Assembly (NCBI GenBank): GCA_023392555.1
Contig: JAEVYW010000026.1
Location: 1 to 5,263, forward strand
Direction of reading: 5' to 3'
Length of the DNA stretch: 5,263 nucleotides
Source: Pseudomonadota bacterium
GTDB lineage: Bacteria; Pseudomonadota; Alphaproteobacteria; Sphingomonadales; Sphingomonadaceae
This document shows positions 5,099 through 5,263 of the stretch, piece after piece. The notes beneath the pieces are model-generated. The model saw only the letters and a list, made by a program, of their open reading frames with translations. It made no database searches and was not told where the DNA came from. Within the stretch, counting starts at the first letter, position 1. Each line of letters opens with the position of its first letter. The position numbers and the translations under genes are program-made.

Positions 5099-5263
5099 TA
5101 CGCTTCTTCCTGCTCGCGAACGACGACGCGGATGCGGCTGAACGGCTTGATCACGCGGCTCGAACGACCGCGGGCGCGGGTCGCGAAACGCTTCATCGTG
5201 ATCGACTTGCCGACGCTCGCCTCCGACACGACCAGCGAGTCGACGTCGAGGTTGTGGTTGTTC
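5098..5263 (-). CDS. rplV: 50S ribosomal protein L22, C-terminal part (5' end outside window)
   Basis: Only the last 54 codons and the TAA stop are present; the gene runs off the right edge. The visible residues include [18 protein letters not shown] and then [20 protein letters not shown], ending [12 protein letters not shown]. The KR-x(4)-RARGR segment followed by a final beta strand of type I-x-VVV is the conserved C-terminal end of L22. L22 binds 23S rRNA during early 50S assembly, and its beta-hairpin lines the peptide exit tunnel. That hairpin lies mostly in the part encoded around or beyond the window edge. The TAA stop shares its last base with the rpsC start (TAATG), so the two genes are probably translationally coupled. 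The gene order rplV-rpsC supports the call. Identification is firm; full length and start cannot be seen. Confidence 0.95.
   Translation of the reverse strand, partial: NNHNLDVDSLVVSEASVGKSITMKRFATRARGRSSRVIKPFSRIRVVVREQEEA

Overview
The window is a dense, single-direction run of thirteen ribosomal protein genes, all on the minus strand. It covers the end of the S10 operon followed without a break by most of the spc operon. In transcription order (high to low coordinates) the genes are rplV (3' end only), rpsC, rplP, rpmC, rpsQ, rplN, rplX, rplE, rpsN, rpsH, rplF, rplR and rpsE (5' part only). This is the conserved bacterial order, with rpsS expected just off the right edge and rpmD just off the left edge.

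The sequence is high-GC. The protein details (S3 beginning [23 protein letters not shown]8 beginning [11 protein letters not shown], 101-residue zinc-free S14, and S5 with an Arg/Gly-rich N-terminal tail) fit an alphaproteobacterium, most likely of the order Sphingomonadales. That placement comes from recalled family sequences, not from a search.

The genes are packed almost without spacers. rplV/rpsC and rpsH/rplF share one base (TAATG), rplX/rplE overlap by 8 bases, rplR/rpsE abut, and rplP/rpmC, rplN/rplX and rplF/rplR are separated by 1, 2 and 3 bases. Many Shine-Dalgarno (SD) sequences are therefore written into the last codons of the preceding gene, which implies translational coupling. 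The only gaps over 10 bases are rpmC-rpsQ (12), rpsN-rpsH (11), rpsC-rplP (20), rpsQ-rplN (29) and rplE-rpsN (39). No RNA gene, mobile element, CRISPR array or stretch of over 300 bases without a gene is present.

The products are structural parts of both ribosomal subunits: L22, L16, L29, L14, L24, L5, L6 and L18 of the 50S, and S3, S17, S14, S8 and S5 of the 30S. Co-transcription keeps their output balanced.

Most of the window is ordinary housekeeping sequence. The most notable non-coding signal is at the rplE-rpsN junction. A strong hairpin built from the last codons of rplE and the spacer competes with a smaller hairpin that would bury the rpsN SD, so the site could act as a two-state RNA switch. 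The most notable protein-level features are the Arg/Gly-rich tail on S5 and a long Lys/Ala/Glu-rich C-terminal tail on S17.
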